A DNA stretch of 54,559 nt from Acidovorax delafieldii (GTDB taxonomy: Bacteria; Pseudomonadota; Gammaproteobacteria; Burkholderiales; Burkholderiaceae_C). The translations under genes were made by a program, and so were the position numbers. The stretch is taken from positions 1-54,559 of the forward strand of contig DFQQ01000038.1 in NCBI GenBank assembly GCA_002377855.1, read 5' to 3'. Below the pieces are notes generated by a model. The model was not told where the DNA came from. It worked only from the letters and a program-made list of their open reading frames with translations, and did not search any database. This document shows positions 1-6,882 of this stretch, piece by piece; position 1 is the first letter of the stretch; every line of letters begins with the position of its first letter.

Positions 1-117
1 GCGTACCGGCTGGAGCTGCAGGGCCTGGCTGCGGAGGATGCGTACCAGGCGCTGCAAGGCTATGTGCAGCTGCTACAGCCTCAAGAGTTGGTGCTCGTGG
101 GGCTGCCAAGCTTCTGA
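1..117 (+). CDS. C-terminal end of an unidentified protein (partial)
   Basis: An open frame enters from the left edge and ends at TGA 115-117, giving 38 residues (ends QELVLVGLPSF). The composition is ordinary GC-rich coding sequence. I do not recognise the family. It ends about 120 bp before the palindrome that abuts the recombinase relic, so it may be a flanking host gene or part of the same mobile region. Confidence 0.4.
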   Translation, partial: AYRLELQGLAAEDAYQALQGYVQLLQPQELVLVGLPSF

Positions 118-238
118 GGGGGAGAGGCGAGCGAGGACCTTGGCGAGACGCCAGGGTCTGCTCACGCAGAGGGGGCAATGACGGACGGCTTTGTGGGCAC
201 AAGCGGATTTTTGCCCCAGAACTTTGAACGGCAGCAAC
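118..238. other. Intergenic stretch without a recognisable gene
   Basis: Between the partial gene and the palindrome at 239-270. No open frame with family features, tRNA or clear promoter is visible. Confidence 0.4.
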
Positions 239-270
239 CGCTGCTTATGGAGAGCTCTCCATAAGCAGCG
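239..270. repeat. Perfect 32-bp palindrome at the left edge of the recombinase element
   Basis: The left arm CGCTGCTTATGGAGAG is followed directly by its exact reverse complement, with no spacer. The last six bases (GCAGCG, 265-270) are also the first six of the left terminal inverted repeat. No comparable palindrome lies outside the right end. Confidence 0.9.
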
Positions 271-291
271 TTATGCACAGCAGCAGTTATG
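265..291. repeat. Left terminal inverted repeat of the RIT-like element
   Basis: Positions 265-291 match the reverse complement of 2013-2040 except for one inserted base. The match contains GCAGCGTTATGCACAGCA followed by GCAGTTATG. Just inside is a second copy of an 11-bp motif (GTTATGCACAG at 270-280, GTTATGAACAG at 286-296), which would suit paired recombinase binding sites. Confidence 0.85.
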
Positions 292-833
292 AACAGTTCC
301 TTGGCTTGATCTGGCCGCAGGCCGCGATCTCCCTGGGCGGACTGCGTCTGCAGGCTATGGTGCGCCTGGCCTTGGATCTCGGACTGCGCGTGGGCGGGAT
401 CGCCAAGCTGGAGATCGGCGACTTCGATCGGCGTGCCGGAACGGTGACCTTGAAGCGAACAAAGTCCCAGCGCCAGGATGTCCTACAGTTGCCGACGCTA
501 ACCGGGCAGGCTCTGGCGGAGTACATGAGACACGAGCGGCCCGCAACCACGCTGCCATCGCTGTTCGCCCGTCGGTTGGCGCCACGCGACAAGCCCATCG
601 GCGTCGACGCAGTGAGCCAGGCAATCGCGCGTGCCCTGCAAGGTGCCGGTATCTCACGCGGCCATTCGCTGCGTCACACGCTGCCCTGTGGTCTGGTCAA
701 CAGCGGCAGTTCAATCAAGGAGGTTGCCGATGTGCTTCGACATCGATCTCTGGACACCTCGCTAATCTACGTCCAGCTCGACTTGCAACTGCTCGCCGAG
801 GTCGCTCTTCCTTGGCCTGGGAGCGCATCATGA
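273..833 (+). pseudogene. Tyrosine recombinase, first of a decayed trio (N-terminally truncated)
   Basis: The 186-residue frame carries only the catalytic domain of a tyrosine recombinase. Visible motifs are the first catalytic Arg region (LGLRVGGIAKL), the H-x-L-R box (GHSLRHT) and the C-terminal LRHRSLDTSLIYVQLD with the candidate nucleophile Tyr. The ending ALPWPGSAS is typical of the recombinase that precedes another recombinase gene in RIT (recombinases-in-trio) elements. The usual N-terminal SAM-like domain of about 150-200 residues is missing, because the frame begins inside the terminal repeat. Its stop overlaps the ATG of the next recombinase (ATGA at 830-833), the normal arrangement in such elements. 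Probably inactive. Confidence 0.75.
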
Positions 834-1212
834 GCGCCCTTCATTGGCGTACGTCGACCTCACCGCCAAGGTTGAGCAATACCTGGCTGAACGCCTGCGC
901 CTCGGGTTCAAGCCGTGCTCCACCGATCTCGCTGTGCGCAGCTTCACTCGCTTCATGGTCGGAGAGGGACACGACAGCGCGTTGACGGTAGACGTGATGG
1001 TCCAGTGGGCGCACCAGGTACAGCCTCGGTATCTCGTGGGCGGCCGGGCCAATGTCGACACGGCGGCGCGTCGACTGGCAACGCTGCGCCCCTTCGTGCG
1101 CTGACTGAAGCAGTTCGATTCGACCGTCGAAGTGCCTGACGATTCCAGCTTCGCTCCGATCCCGCGCCGCGTGGCGCCTCACATTACAGCGAAGCCGAGA
1201 TCGCGGCATTGA
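830..1212 (+). pseudogene. Tyrosine recombinase, second of the trio (frameshifted, catalytic domain lost)
   Basis: It starts at ATG 830 (MSALHWR) but must shift frame within about 15 bp to reach the recognisable N-terminal domain (LTAKVEQYLAERLRLGFKPC). It then hits TGA near 1104; a further single-base loss near 1184 restores PHIYSEAEIAALI. This is the SAM-like N-terminal half of a tyrosine recombinase. The catalytic half is absent: sequence jumps directly into the third recombinase at about 1213, so a deletion has fused the two. Assignment rests on order, overlap and motif resemblance to RIT elements. Non-functional. Confidence 0.65.
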
Positions 1213-1960
1213 TCGTCCGCAGCTGCAATGCCCGACTGGTCGCGCTGCGCTCGTTTCTGAAGTTCGCAGCTCGGCGAGACGTGACGGCACTTCAGATCGT
1301 CGAGCAGGCGCTAGGCGTGTCAATGAAGCGCTTCGAGCGGCTGATGTTCCGGTTCCTGACACGCGAGGAAATGCTGGCCGTGATCGGCGCGCGCCAGGAG
1401 CAGATTGGGTGAGCCAGCGAGACAAGCTGCTGCTGGCCCTGCTGTACGACACCGGAGCCCCCCTGTCGGAGACAATCGGCGTAACGGTGGGCGACGTCAT
1501 GCTGGCACCTGCCGCCTGTGTGCATCTGCATGGCAAGGGACACAAGCAGCGGTCGGTGCCGCTGTGGCGATCAACGGTCAAGGTGATCCGCGCGTGGCTG
1601 AAGTGCAACCCGGACCTGCTTCCACGTCGGCGCTACTGCCCAACCGTGGCGGACAGGCGATGACGCGATCCAACGTGACGCAGCGCCTGGCATTGACCGT
1701 CAAGACAGCCGCGCTCACGACGCCGAGCCTGGCCGGAAGAACGATCTCTCCGCACTGCCTGCGTCACTCGACCGCCATGCACCTTCTGCAGTCGGGCGTG
1801 GACATCAGCGTGATCGCCCTGTGGCTCGACACGAGAGTCCGGCGACAACGCATCAGTACATAGAGGCCCATCTCGTCATGAAGAAGAAGACGCTAGCCAA
1901 GCTTCAGGATCCTGTTGAAGTTCCTCAAGACCTTGTCATTACGCGCAGTTCAAAGACATG
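1213..1960 (+). pseudogene. Tyrosine recombinase, third of the trio (multiple frameshifts)
   Basis: Three frames together reconstruct the third recombinase. First comes NARLVALRSFLKFAARRDVT and MKRFERLMFRFLTREEMLAVIGA. The next piece is SQRDKLLLALLYDTGAPLSE through LHGKGHKQRSVPLWRSTVK. After another shift come MTRSNVTQRLALTVKTA and HCLRHSTAMHLLQSGVDISV with the H-x-L-R box. A last shift gives HESPATTHQYIEAHLVMKKK with the C-terminal His and the candidate nucleophile Tyr. Catalytic elements are present but split over at least three frameshifts, so no working protein is expected. The 5' end is missing because of the fusion with the preceding recombinase. Confidence 0.75.
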
Positions 1961-2012
1961 CCCGAAAGCCCTCTTGCGAGGTCGGCGACGTTGCGCTGCC
2001 GAACCAACTGTG

Positions 2013-2040
2013 CATAACTGCTTGCTGTGCATAACGCTGC
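2013..2040. repeat. Right terminal inverted repeat of the RIT-like element
   Basis: Inverted relative to 265-291 with one extra base. It includes two direct copies of CTGTGCATAAC (2008-2018 and 2025-2035), the complement of the doubled motif at the left end. This places the right boundary about 80 bp past the last recognisable recombinase codons. Confidence 0.85.
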
Positions 2041-2402
2041 AGAACAGACCTCGGCGTGGCGGCTTCAAGCTGGCAGCAGCCAGACATAGCGACGGAAGTC
2101 AACAACGAGTTTCTCTCCACCACGAAGTATTCGAACTCCTCCCCAGGCCCATCTCGGAAACGACGACGGGCCTTTTTTGCGGCCCAAAACAGTCACGCAT
2201 CGTTGGCGCCGCCACCTCCCCACTTTACGCTCCTCGCCAATCACGCATGAGACCATTTGAACTATTGAGAAAGTCCAATCAGTTCAACATGTTTCGAGAC
2301 TTTGTTCCCCCGCAATACCTGGGACAAGCCGAGTTTTAAAACCATGTTCATTTTTTAAACTATGTTCAGCACTCCCTTCCCGCCGCCCAAACCCCTGCCA
2401 CC
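2041..2402. other. Intergenic region between the mobile-element relic and the MBL hydrolase
   Basis: No convincing gene. Short frames here lack family features. The last 70 bp are AT-rich for this genome and contain a partial direct repeat (ACCATGTTCA 2341-2350, ACTATGTTCA 2359-2368) ending about 35 bp before the next start, a possible promoter or operator area. Confidence 0.4.
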
Positions 2403-3041
2403 ATGCTGCGCTACCTCACTGTCCCCGTTACCCAATTTCAGCAAAACGCCTCCATCGTGTGGTGCGATGTCACCCAACAGGCCGCCGTCATCGACCCCGG
2501 CGGAGACCTGGAAGTGTTACTTGCCGAGGTGAAACGCCTGGGGCTGACCCTCAGCCAGATCTGGCTCACGCATGCCCACATCGACCATGCTGGGGGCACG
2601 GGCGAGCTGGCCCAGCGTCTGCAGCTGCCCATCGTGGGGCCGCACCCCGGCGATCAGTTCTGGATTGACGGCCTGCCGCAGCAAAGTGCCATGTTTGGGT
2701 TTCCGCCTGCGCAGCATTTCACCCCCACGCGGTGGCTGCACGACGGCGACACGGTCCAAATCGGCCAGGAGACGCTGAACGTGCGCCACTGCCCCGGCCA
2801 CACGCCCGGCCATGTGGTGTTCCATGCGCCGCAGATCGACAGGGCTTTCGTCGGCGATGTGCTGTTTGCCGGCAGCATAGGCCGCACCGATTTTCCGCAG
2901 GGCGACCACCAGCAGCTCATCGACAGCATCACCCAGCGGCTGTGGCCCATGGGCGACCAGACTGTGTTCATTCCCGGCCACGGTCCGGAGAGCACATTTG
3001 GCCGCGAACGCCGCAGCAATCCCTACGTGGGCAATACCTGA
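2403..3041 (+). CDS. MBL-fold hydrolase, glyoxalase II-like (YcbL type)
   Basis: A 212-residue metallo-beta-lactamase-fold protein. It has the metal-binding motif THAHIDH (residues 56-62), a second histidine block CPGHTPGH, the bridging Asp in VGDVLFAGSIGR and the late His in PGHGPEST. Length and motif spacing match the short YcbL-type glyoxalase II-like hydrolases, which cleave thioesters such as S-lactoylglutathione in the cytoplasm. It lacks the long C-terminal domain of classical GloB. It stands alone between the mobile-element relic and a transporter operon. Family is secure; the actual substrate is not. Confidence 0.85.
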   Translation: MLRYLTVPVTQFQQNASIVWCDVTQQAAVIDPGGDLEVLLAEVKRLGLTLSQIWLTHAHIDHAGGTGELAQRLQLPIVGPHPGDQFWIDGLPQQSAMFGFPPAQHFTPTRWLHDGDTVQIGQETLNVRHCPGHTPGHVVFHAPQIDRAFVGDVLFAGSIGRTDFPQGDHQQLIDSITQRLWPMGDQTVFIPGHGPESTFGRERRSNPYVGNT

Positions 3042-3445
3042 TGCCCTGCGGGCCGTGCTCACGCGGCCCGGCGACCCGGCAACAGGGGCACCTCCCTGGC
3101 GCCACCTACCCCCACCCCACAGGGGCTCCGGCGTGTTGTCGGAAGGGCTGGTCCGGCTTTCTTCGGGCCAGTTCGGGCGGCTGCTGAACGTTGGCCAAGT
3201 GCGGCGCAGTATTTCAATCAAATGAGCCTCAAGCGCCCAATTATTAAGCGCAGCATGCTATTAATTGAATAGCATCAGATCAGGTCTTGAGCGATCTCGG
3301 CATGACTACGCCAAGCACCTGAGTCTTGACAAACGTCAACACCTGGACTCCACAGCAGGAGCATGCTGTAACACAGGTTGCGCAGCGCATGGCGGGCGAT
3401 CCCCGCAACGCTGCAGCAGCCTGTACACAACAAGAAAGCTCTTCC
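3042..3445. other. Intergenic region with one dispersed repeat copy and a possible promoter
   Basis: No gene is supported. The first 25 bp contain a GGGCCG/CGGCCC hairpin (3049-3068) after the MBL gene, without a clear T-run. A dispersed two-hairpin repeat lies at 3216-3272. TTGACA at 3326-3331 resembles a -35 element, but I see no good -10 at the expected distance. Confidence 0.4.
3216..3272 (+). repeat. Dispersed two-hairpin palindromic repeat, copy A
   Basis: The pattern is ATCAAAT, then GC-rich arms around AGCGC...AAGCGC, then a second hairpin of the form GCTATTAA...ATAGC. The same order recurs at 6737-6795 (inverted), 14893-14951, 18496-18551, 34404-34461 and 40887-40957 (inverted). Confidence 0.7.
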
Positions 3446-4966
3446 ATGCAGTCCGCTCCAACCTCCCCAACCCCCGCCCCTGCGGCACCCATCACCTCGC
3501 AGCCCGAACCCAGTTCCAACCGCAAGTTCGGCTTTTTGCTGCTGGCCATTGCGCTGTACGGCATCGTGCTCATGCTGCCCACGCCCGCGGGCCTCACGCC
3601 GTCGGGCCAAGTCGCGCTGGCGCTGCTGGCGCTGGTCATCACGCTGTGGATCAGCGAATGCGTCTCGCCCGCCAACAGCGCCGTCATCCTCACCGGCATG
3701 GCCGTGGTGGGGCTGATGGGCAAGTCCCTCACGCCCGGCGCCAAGGTCATGGGCTCGGCCGACGCGCTGACCACCATGCTGGGCGGCTTTTCGTCCACTG
3801 CCGTGCTGCTGGTGGCCGCCGCGCTGTTCCTGGCTGTGGCGCTTAAGCACACGGGGCTAGACAAGCGCGTGGCCCTCATTGTGATGAGCCGGGTGGGCAT
3901 CTCGCCCGCACGGCTCACGGTGGGCGCCATGCTGGTGGGCTTTGTGCTGGCGCTGTTCATCCCCTCGGCCACTGCCCGCGTTGGCGCGGTGATTCCGATC
4001 ATGGTGGGCATCACGGCCGCGCTGGGGCTGCCCGTGGGCAGCACCCTGGGCGCTGCGCTGATGATCGTCACCGCGCAGGCCTGCTCCATCTTCAACATGG
4101 CAGTGAAGACCGGCGCTGCGCAAAACCTGATCAGCCTGAATTTCATGCAAAGCAGCTTTGGCCACACGGTGACGTGGAGCCAGTGGTTCCTCACGGCCCT
4201 GCCCTTTACCCTGGGCATGAGCGTGGTGCTGTTCTTCGTGTCGCTGTGGATCTTGAAGCCCCAGGTCGAATCGTCGGACAACGCCACCGAAAAGCTGCGT
4301 GAGCAACTGCGTGCGCTGGGCCCCGTCACGGCCCCTGAAAAGCGCCTGATCGCCGTGGCCCTGATGCTGCTGGTGATGTGGTCCACCGAAGGCATGCTGC
4401 ACCCCTTTGACACCACCACCACGACCCAACTGGGCATCGCGTTGCTGCTCATGCCCAAGATCGGCGTGATGCACTGGTCGCAGGCGGAAAAGCTCGTGCC
4501 CTGGGGCACCGTGGTGCTGTTTGCGGCGTCCATCTCGTTGGGCAATCTGCTGTCCAAGACCGGGGCCGCCGCTTGGCTGGCACAGCAGACGCTGGGGCAG
4601 ATGGGCCTGTCGGCCCTGCCCGTGGTGGCAGTGATCGGCGCGCTCTCGCTCTTTAGCATCGTGCTGCACTTGGGCTTTGCCTCGGCCACGGGGCTGGCCA
4701 GCACGCTCATCCCGATCTTCATCGCGTTCGCGCAGTCGCTGCCGGTGTCCAAGGAAACGGCCTTTGGCATCGTGATGATCCAGAGCTTTGTCGTCTCATT
4801 CGGCTTCATCCTGCCCACCAACGCGCCACAGAACATGCTGTGCTACGGCACCGGGGCGTTCAACACTTCGCAATTTGCCAAGGTGGGCCTGCTGCTCACG
4901 CTGGCGGGGCTGGGCCTCATCTTGCTGCTGTCGGCCACGCTGTGGCCCATGATGGGAGTGCTGTGA
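3446..4966 (+). CDS. SLC13/DASS-family anion symporter
   Basis: An inner-membrane transporter of about 506 residues with roughly 11-12 hydrophobic segments. It resembles the divalent anion:Na+ symporters (SLC13/DASS): early segment FGFLLLAIALYGIVLMLP, a central block SECVSPANSAVILTGMAVVG, and late segments ending in GFILPTNAPQNMLCYGTG, the conserved PTNAP signature. I chose ATG 3446 over the upstream TTG at 3326, because the extra 40 residues are not membrane-like and AAGAAAG lies 9 bp before this ATG. The downstream dehydrogenase starts 2 bp after the stop, so the two are almost certainly co-transcribed. The substrate is likely a di- or hydroxycarboxylate, but this is inference. Confidence 0.85.
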   Translation: MQSAPTSPTPAPAAPITSQPEPSSNRKFGFLLLAIALYGIVLMLPTPAGLTPSGQVALALLALVITLWISECVSPANSAVILTGMAVVGLMGKSLTPGAKVMGSADALTTMLGGFSSTAVLLVAAALFLAVALKHTGLDKRVALIVMSRVGISPARLTVGAMLVGFVLALFIPSATARVGAVIPIMVGITAALGLPVGSTLGAALMIVTAQACSIFNMAVKTGAAQNLISLNFMQSSFGHTVTWSQWFLTALPFTLGMSVVLFFVSLWILKPQVESSDNATEKLREQLRALGPVTAPEKRLIAVALMLLVMWSTEGMLHPFDTTTTTQLGIALLLMPKIGVMHWSQAEKLVPWGTVVLFAASISLGNLLSKTGAAAWLAQQTLGQMGLSALPVVAVIGALSLFSIVLHLGFASATGLASTLIPIFIAFAQSLPVSKETAFGIVMIQSFVVSFGFILPTNAPQNMLCYGTGAFNTSQFAKVGLLLTLAGLGLILLLSATLWPMMGVL

Positions 4967-4967
4967 G

Positions 4968-5918
4968 ATGGGCGCGCGCATCGGAGTGATTGGCGCGGGC
5001 CAAGTCGGCGCCGCGGCCAGCTACCTGCTCTCGTCCACGCCCGGCGTCAGCGACATCGTGCTGGTGGACGTGGACCCTGCCCGTGCGGCCGGTGAGGCCG
5101 CCGACATTGGCCACGCCGCCGCCTTTGGCACCGCAGCGCGGGTGCACGAGGGCACCTATGCCGACCTGGCGGGTGCCGCTGTGGTGGTCATCACCGCCGG
5201 GGCCAGCCTGAAGCCCGGGCAAACGCGGCTGGAGCTGCTGCAGCAGAACCTGCGCATCGTGGACCACATCACCGAGCAGGTGCTGCGCGCCGCGCCTGAC
5301 ACGGTTTTGCTGTTTGCCACCAACCCCGTGGACGTGATGCCCGCCATTGCCGTGCAGCGCTGGGGCGTGGCCCCGGGCCGGGCCATCGGCACGGGCTGCA
5401 CGCTCGACTCCATCCGCTTTCGAGACCGGCTATCGCACCACTTGGGGGTATCGCCCAGCTCGGTGCACGCCTACGTGCTGGGCGAGCATGGCGATTCGGA
5501 AGTGCTGCTGTGGTCCGGCGCCCAGGTGGGTGGCCTGCCGCTCTTGGACTTTGCCCGGCAAAGCGGCCGCCCCATCGACACCGCCCTGCAGCGCGCCATG
5601 GCCGAAGACGTGCGCACCGCTGCCTACCGCATCAAGGCGGGCAAAGGCGTCTCCAACTTTGGCATTGGCGGCTGCATTGCCCGCCTGGTGCGCGCCATGG
5701 TGGGCGACGAGCGCAGCGTGTTCACCGTCTCCACCTACCTGCCCGAGTTGCTGGGCGTGCAGCGCACCTGCGTGTCGCTGCCCCATGTGATCGGGCGCAC
5801 GGGGGCTTCAGCGCCCTACCTGCCGCCGCTGGCGGACGATGAGACCATTGCCCTGCGCGCCAGCGCGGAGGTGCTGGCACAGACGATTGCTGGTGGGCTG
5901 GAAACCTTGGGGGCGTAG
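4968..5918 (+). CDS. L-2-hydroxyacid dehydrogenase of the LDH/MDH family, atypical specificity residue
   Basis: A 316-residue NAD-dependent dehydrogenase. It has the Rossmann motif GVIGAGQVG, acidic residues after beta-2 (LVDVD, NAD preference), the mobile loop KPGQTR with the catalytic Arg (87), the LDSIR substrate Arg (150) and GEHGDSE with the catalytic His (174). Overall it is closer to lactate than malate dehydrogenases. The position that separates the two (Gln in LDH, Arg in MDH; canonical residue 102) is Leu81 here (AGASLKPG). Neither activity can therefore be asserted; a 2-hydroxyacid with a hydrophobic side chain is possible. Tight coupling to the anion transporter suggests uptake and oxidation of one hydroxyacid. 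Confidence 0.85.
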   Translation: MGARIGVIGAGQVGAAASYLLSSTPGVSDIVLVDVDPARAAGEAADIGHAAAFGTAARVHEGTYADLAGAAVVVITAGASLKPGQTRLELLQQNLRIVDHITEQVLRAAPDTVLLFATNPVDVMPAIAVQRWGVAPGRAIGTGCTLDSIRFRDRLSHHLGVSPSSVHAYVLGEHGDSEVLLWSGAQVGGLPLLDFARQSGRPIDTALQRAMAEDVRTAAYRIKAGKGVSNFGIGGCIARLVRAMVGDERSVFTVSTYLPELLGVQRTCVSLPHVIGRTGASAPYLPPLADDETIALRASAEVLAQTIAGGLETLGA

Positions 5919-5998
5919 GCTTCTTGAATCCAACAGGTGCTCTGCCACACCCACGGATAGACTTTGCGCCTATCTACCCACTGGACGGAGCACCCCGA

Positions 5999-6373
5999 AT
6001 GCACCCTGAACTCATCGAGCGCCGCACCCACTGGTATGCCGCCTACGTGGCTGGTGACACGGAGGCTCTGGCGTCTCTGGAAAGCCCAGAAATGGTGGTG
6101 ATCAGTCCTCAAGGCGTGGAGCCTGCTGCAGAACGCATTCAAGCCATCGCCCATACCGTGCGCAGCGGGCGCTGGTTTCCCACCGGCAGCCACGCCATCG
6201 ACCAGCACATCACCTGGCGGGCGCTGTCGGCCAACGTGGCGTCGGCCCATGGCCTGGGGCGCATCCAGACACCACGCGGGCCAGGGCCCGCCGTGTGGTT
6301 CAGCGAGCTGTGGCAGCAAACGCACGCAGGTTGGCAGGTGATCCATCTGCACTACAGCGAGCGACAGGCGTGA
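5999..6373 (+). CDS. NTF2-like / SnoaL-like protein of unknown function
   Basis: Starting at ATG 5999, which follows a GGAG Shine-Dalgarno, the product is 124 residues (MHPELIERRTHWYAAYVAGD). The helix-rich N-terminus followed by alternating strands ending in WFSELWQQTHAGWQVIHLHYS is the layout of DUF4440/SnoaL-type NTF2-like proteins. Catalytic function cannot be read from this. An upstream in-frame TTG at 5924 would add 25 residues without family resemblance, so I reject it. Confidence 0.65.
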   Translation: MHPELIERRTHWYAAYVAGDTEALASLESPEMVVISPQGVEPAAERIQAIAHTVRSGRWFPTGSHAIDQHITWRALSANVASAHGLGRIQTPRGPGPAVWFSELWQQTHAGWQVIHLHYSERQA

Positions 6374-6716
6374 GCAAGCCGGTCTGGATACTGTGCTGCT
6401 TGCTGACCGGTCACATGCAGTCAGCGCCGCTCTCGATGCGGTCCGCGTGGACGGCCTACAGGCCATCCACTACCGTTGCGCCCCCACCGCGACGGCCCTG
6501 CTGTATCGCAGCGTTCCGCCCCACACGCCCGCCATGTGGGAGGAAAACCAGCATCGCAACCTTCTACAACCCCAGGCGACACCCGAACGGCACGACTTCG
6601 CCTATGCCCAAGGCCCCATCTACCTTCGCGGCAAAGCCACCACCGTGGAGGTGCTGTACGGGCGTATGCGGGAGCCCCTGCGCTGCACCGCCACCGCAGC
6701 GAAAGAAGGCCTCTGA
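6370..6716 (+). CDS. Small protein of unknown function, possibly frameshifted secreted protein
   Basis: Frame +3 from ATG 6393 encodes 107 residues ending LYGRMREPLRCTATAAKEGL; the middle (AIHYRCAPTATALLYRS) loosely recalls small Cys-containing periplasmic proteins. A different frame beginning at GTG 6370 (overlapping the preceding stop) encodes MSKPVWILCCLLTG, which looks like a signal peptide. One frameshift near 6440 would join them into a secreted protein of about 115 residues. No family is recognised. Either the ATG 6393 reading is right and the signal resemblance is chance, or the gene is broken or carries a sequencing error. Confidence 0.4.
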
Positions 6717-6736
6717 AAGCAAGGTCGGTGGGGCAG

Positions 6737-6795
6737 CGTCATCAGCTATCAATTTGATAGCTGTTTGCGCTTGTGAATAAAGCGCCAGAGCGCGA
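6737..6795 (-). repeat. Dispersed two-hairpin palindromic repeat, copy B (inverted)
   Basis: Read on the minus strand it shows the same order as the other copies: GCTCTGGCGCTTTATTC, AAGCGC, then AGCTATCAAATTGATAGCT as the second hairpin. It sits between the small unknown gene and the terminator of the TonB receptor gene. Confidence 0.75.
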
Positions 6796-6811
6796 TTTCA
6801 TGAAAACCATG

Positions 6812-6846
6812 AAAAAGGCGGCGTGCCCACCAGGAAACACGCCGCC
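6812..6846 (-). terminator. Rho-independent terminator of the TonB receptor gene
   Basis: On the minus strand a 9-bp perfect stem GGCGGCGTG/CACGCCGCC (6838-6846 with 6817-6825) is followed by five T residues (6816-6812). It lies about 35 bp beyond the receptor stop codon. Confidence 0.85.
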
Positions 6847-6882
6847 TCGTGGCCACTGCGCCGTCAGCGGGCGCTGCGCCGG

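Noticed and set aside
3326..3445. Upstream TTG start for the SLC13 transporter
   Set aside because: The added 40 residues (TNVNTWTPQQEH and so on) are unlike family members, and ATG 3446 has a better-placed ribosome-binding site.
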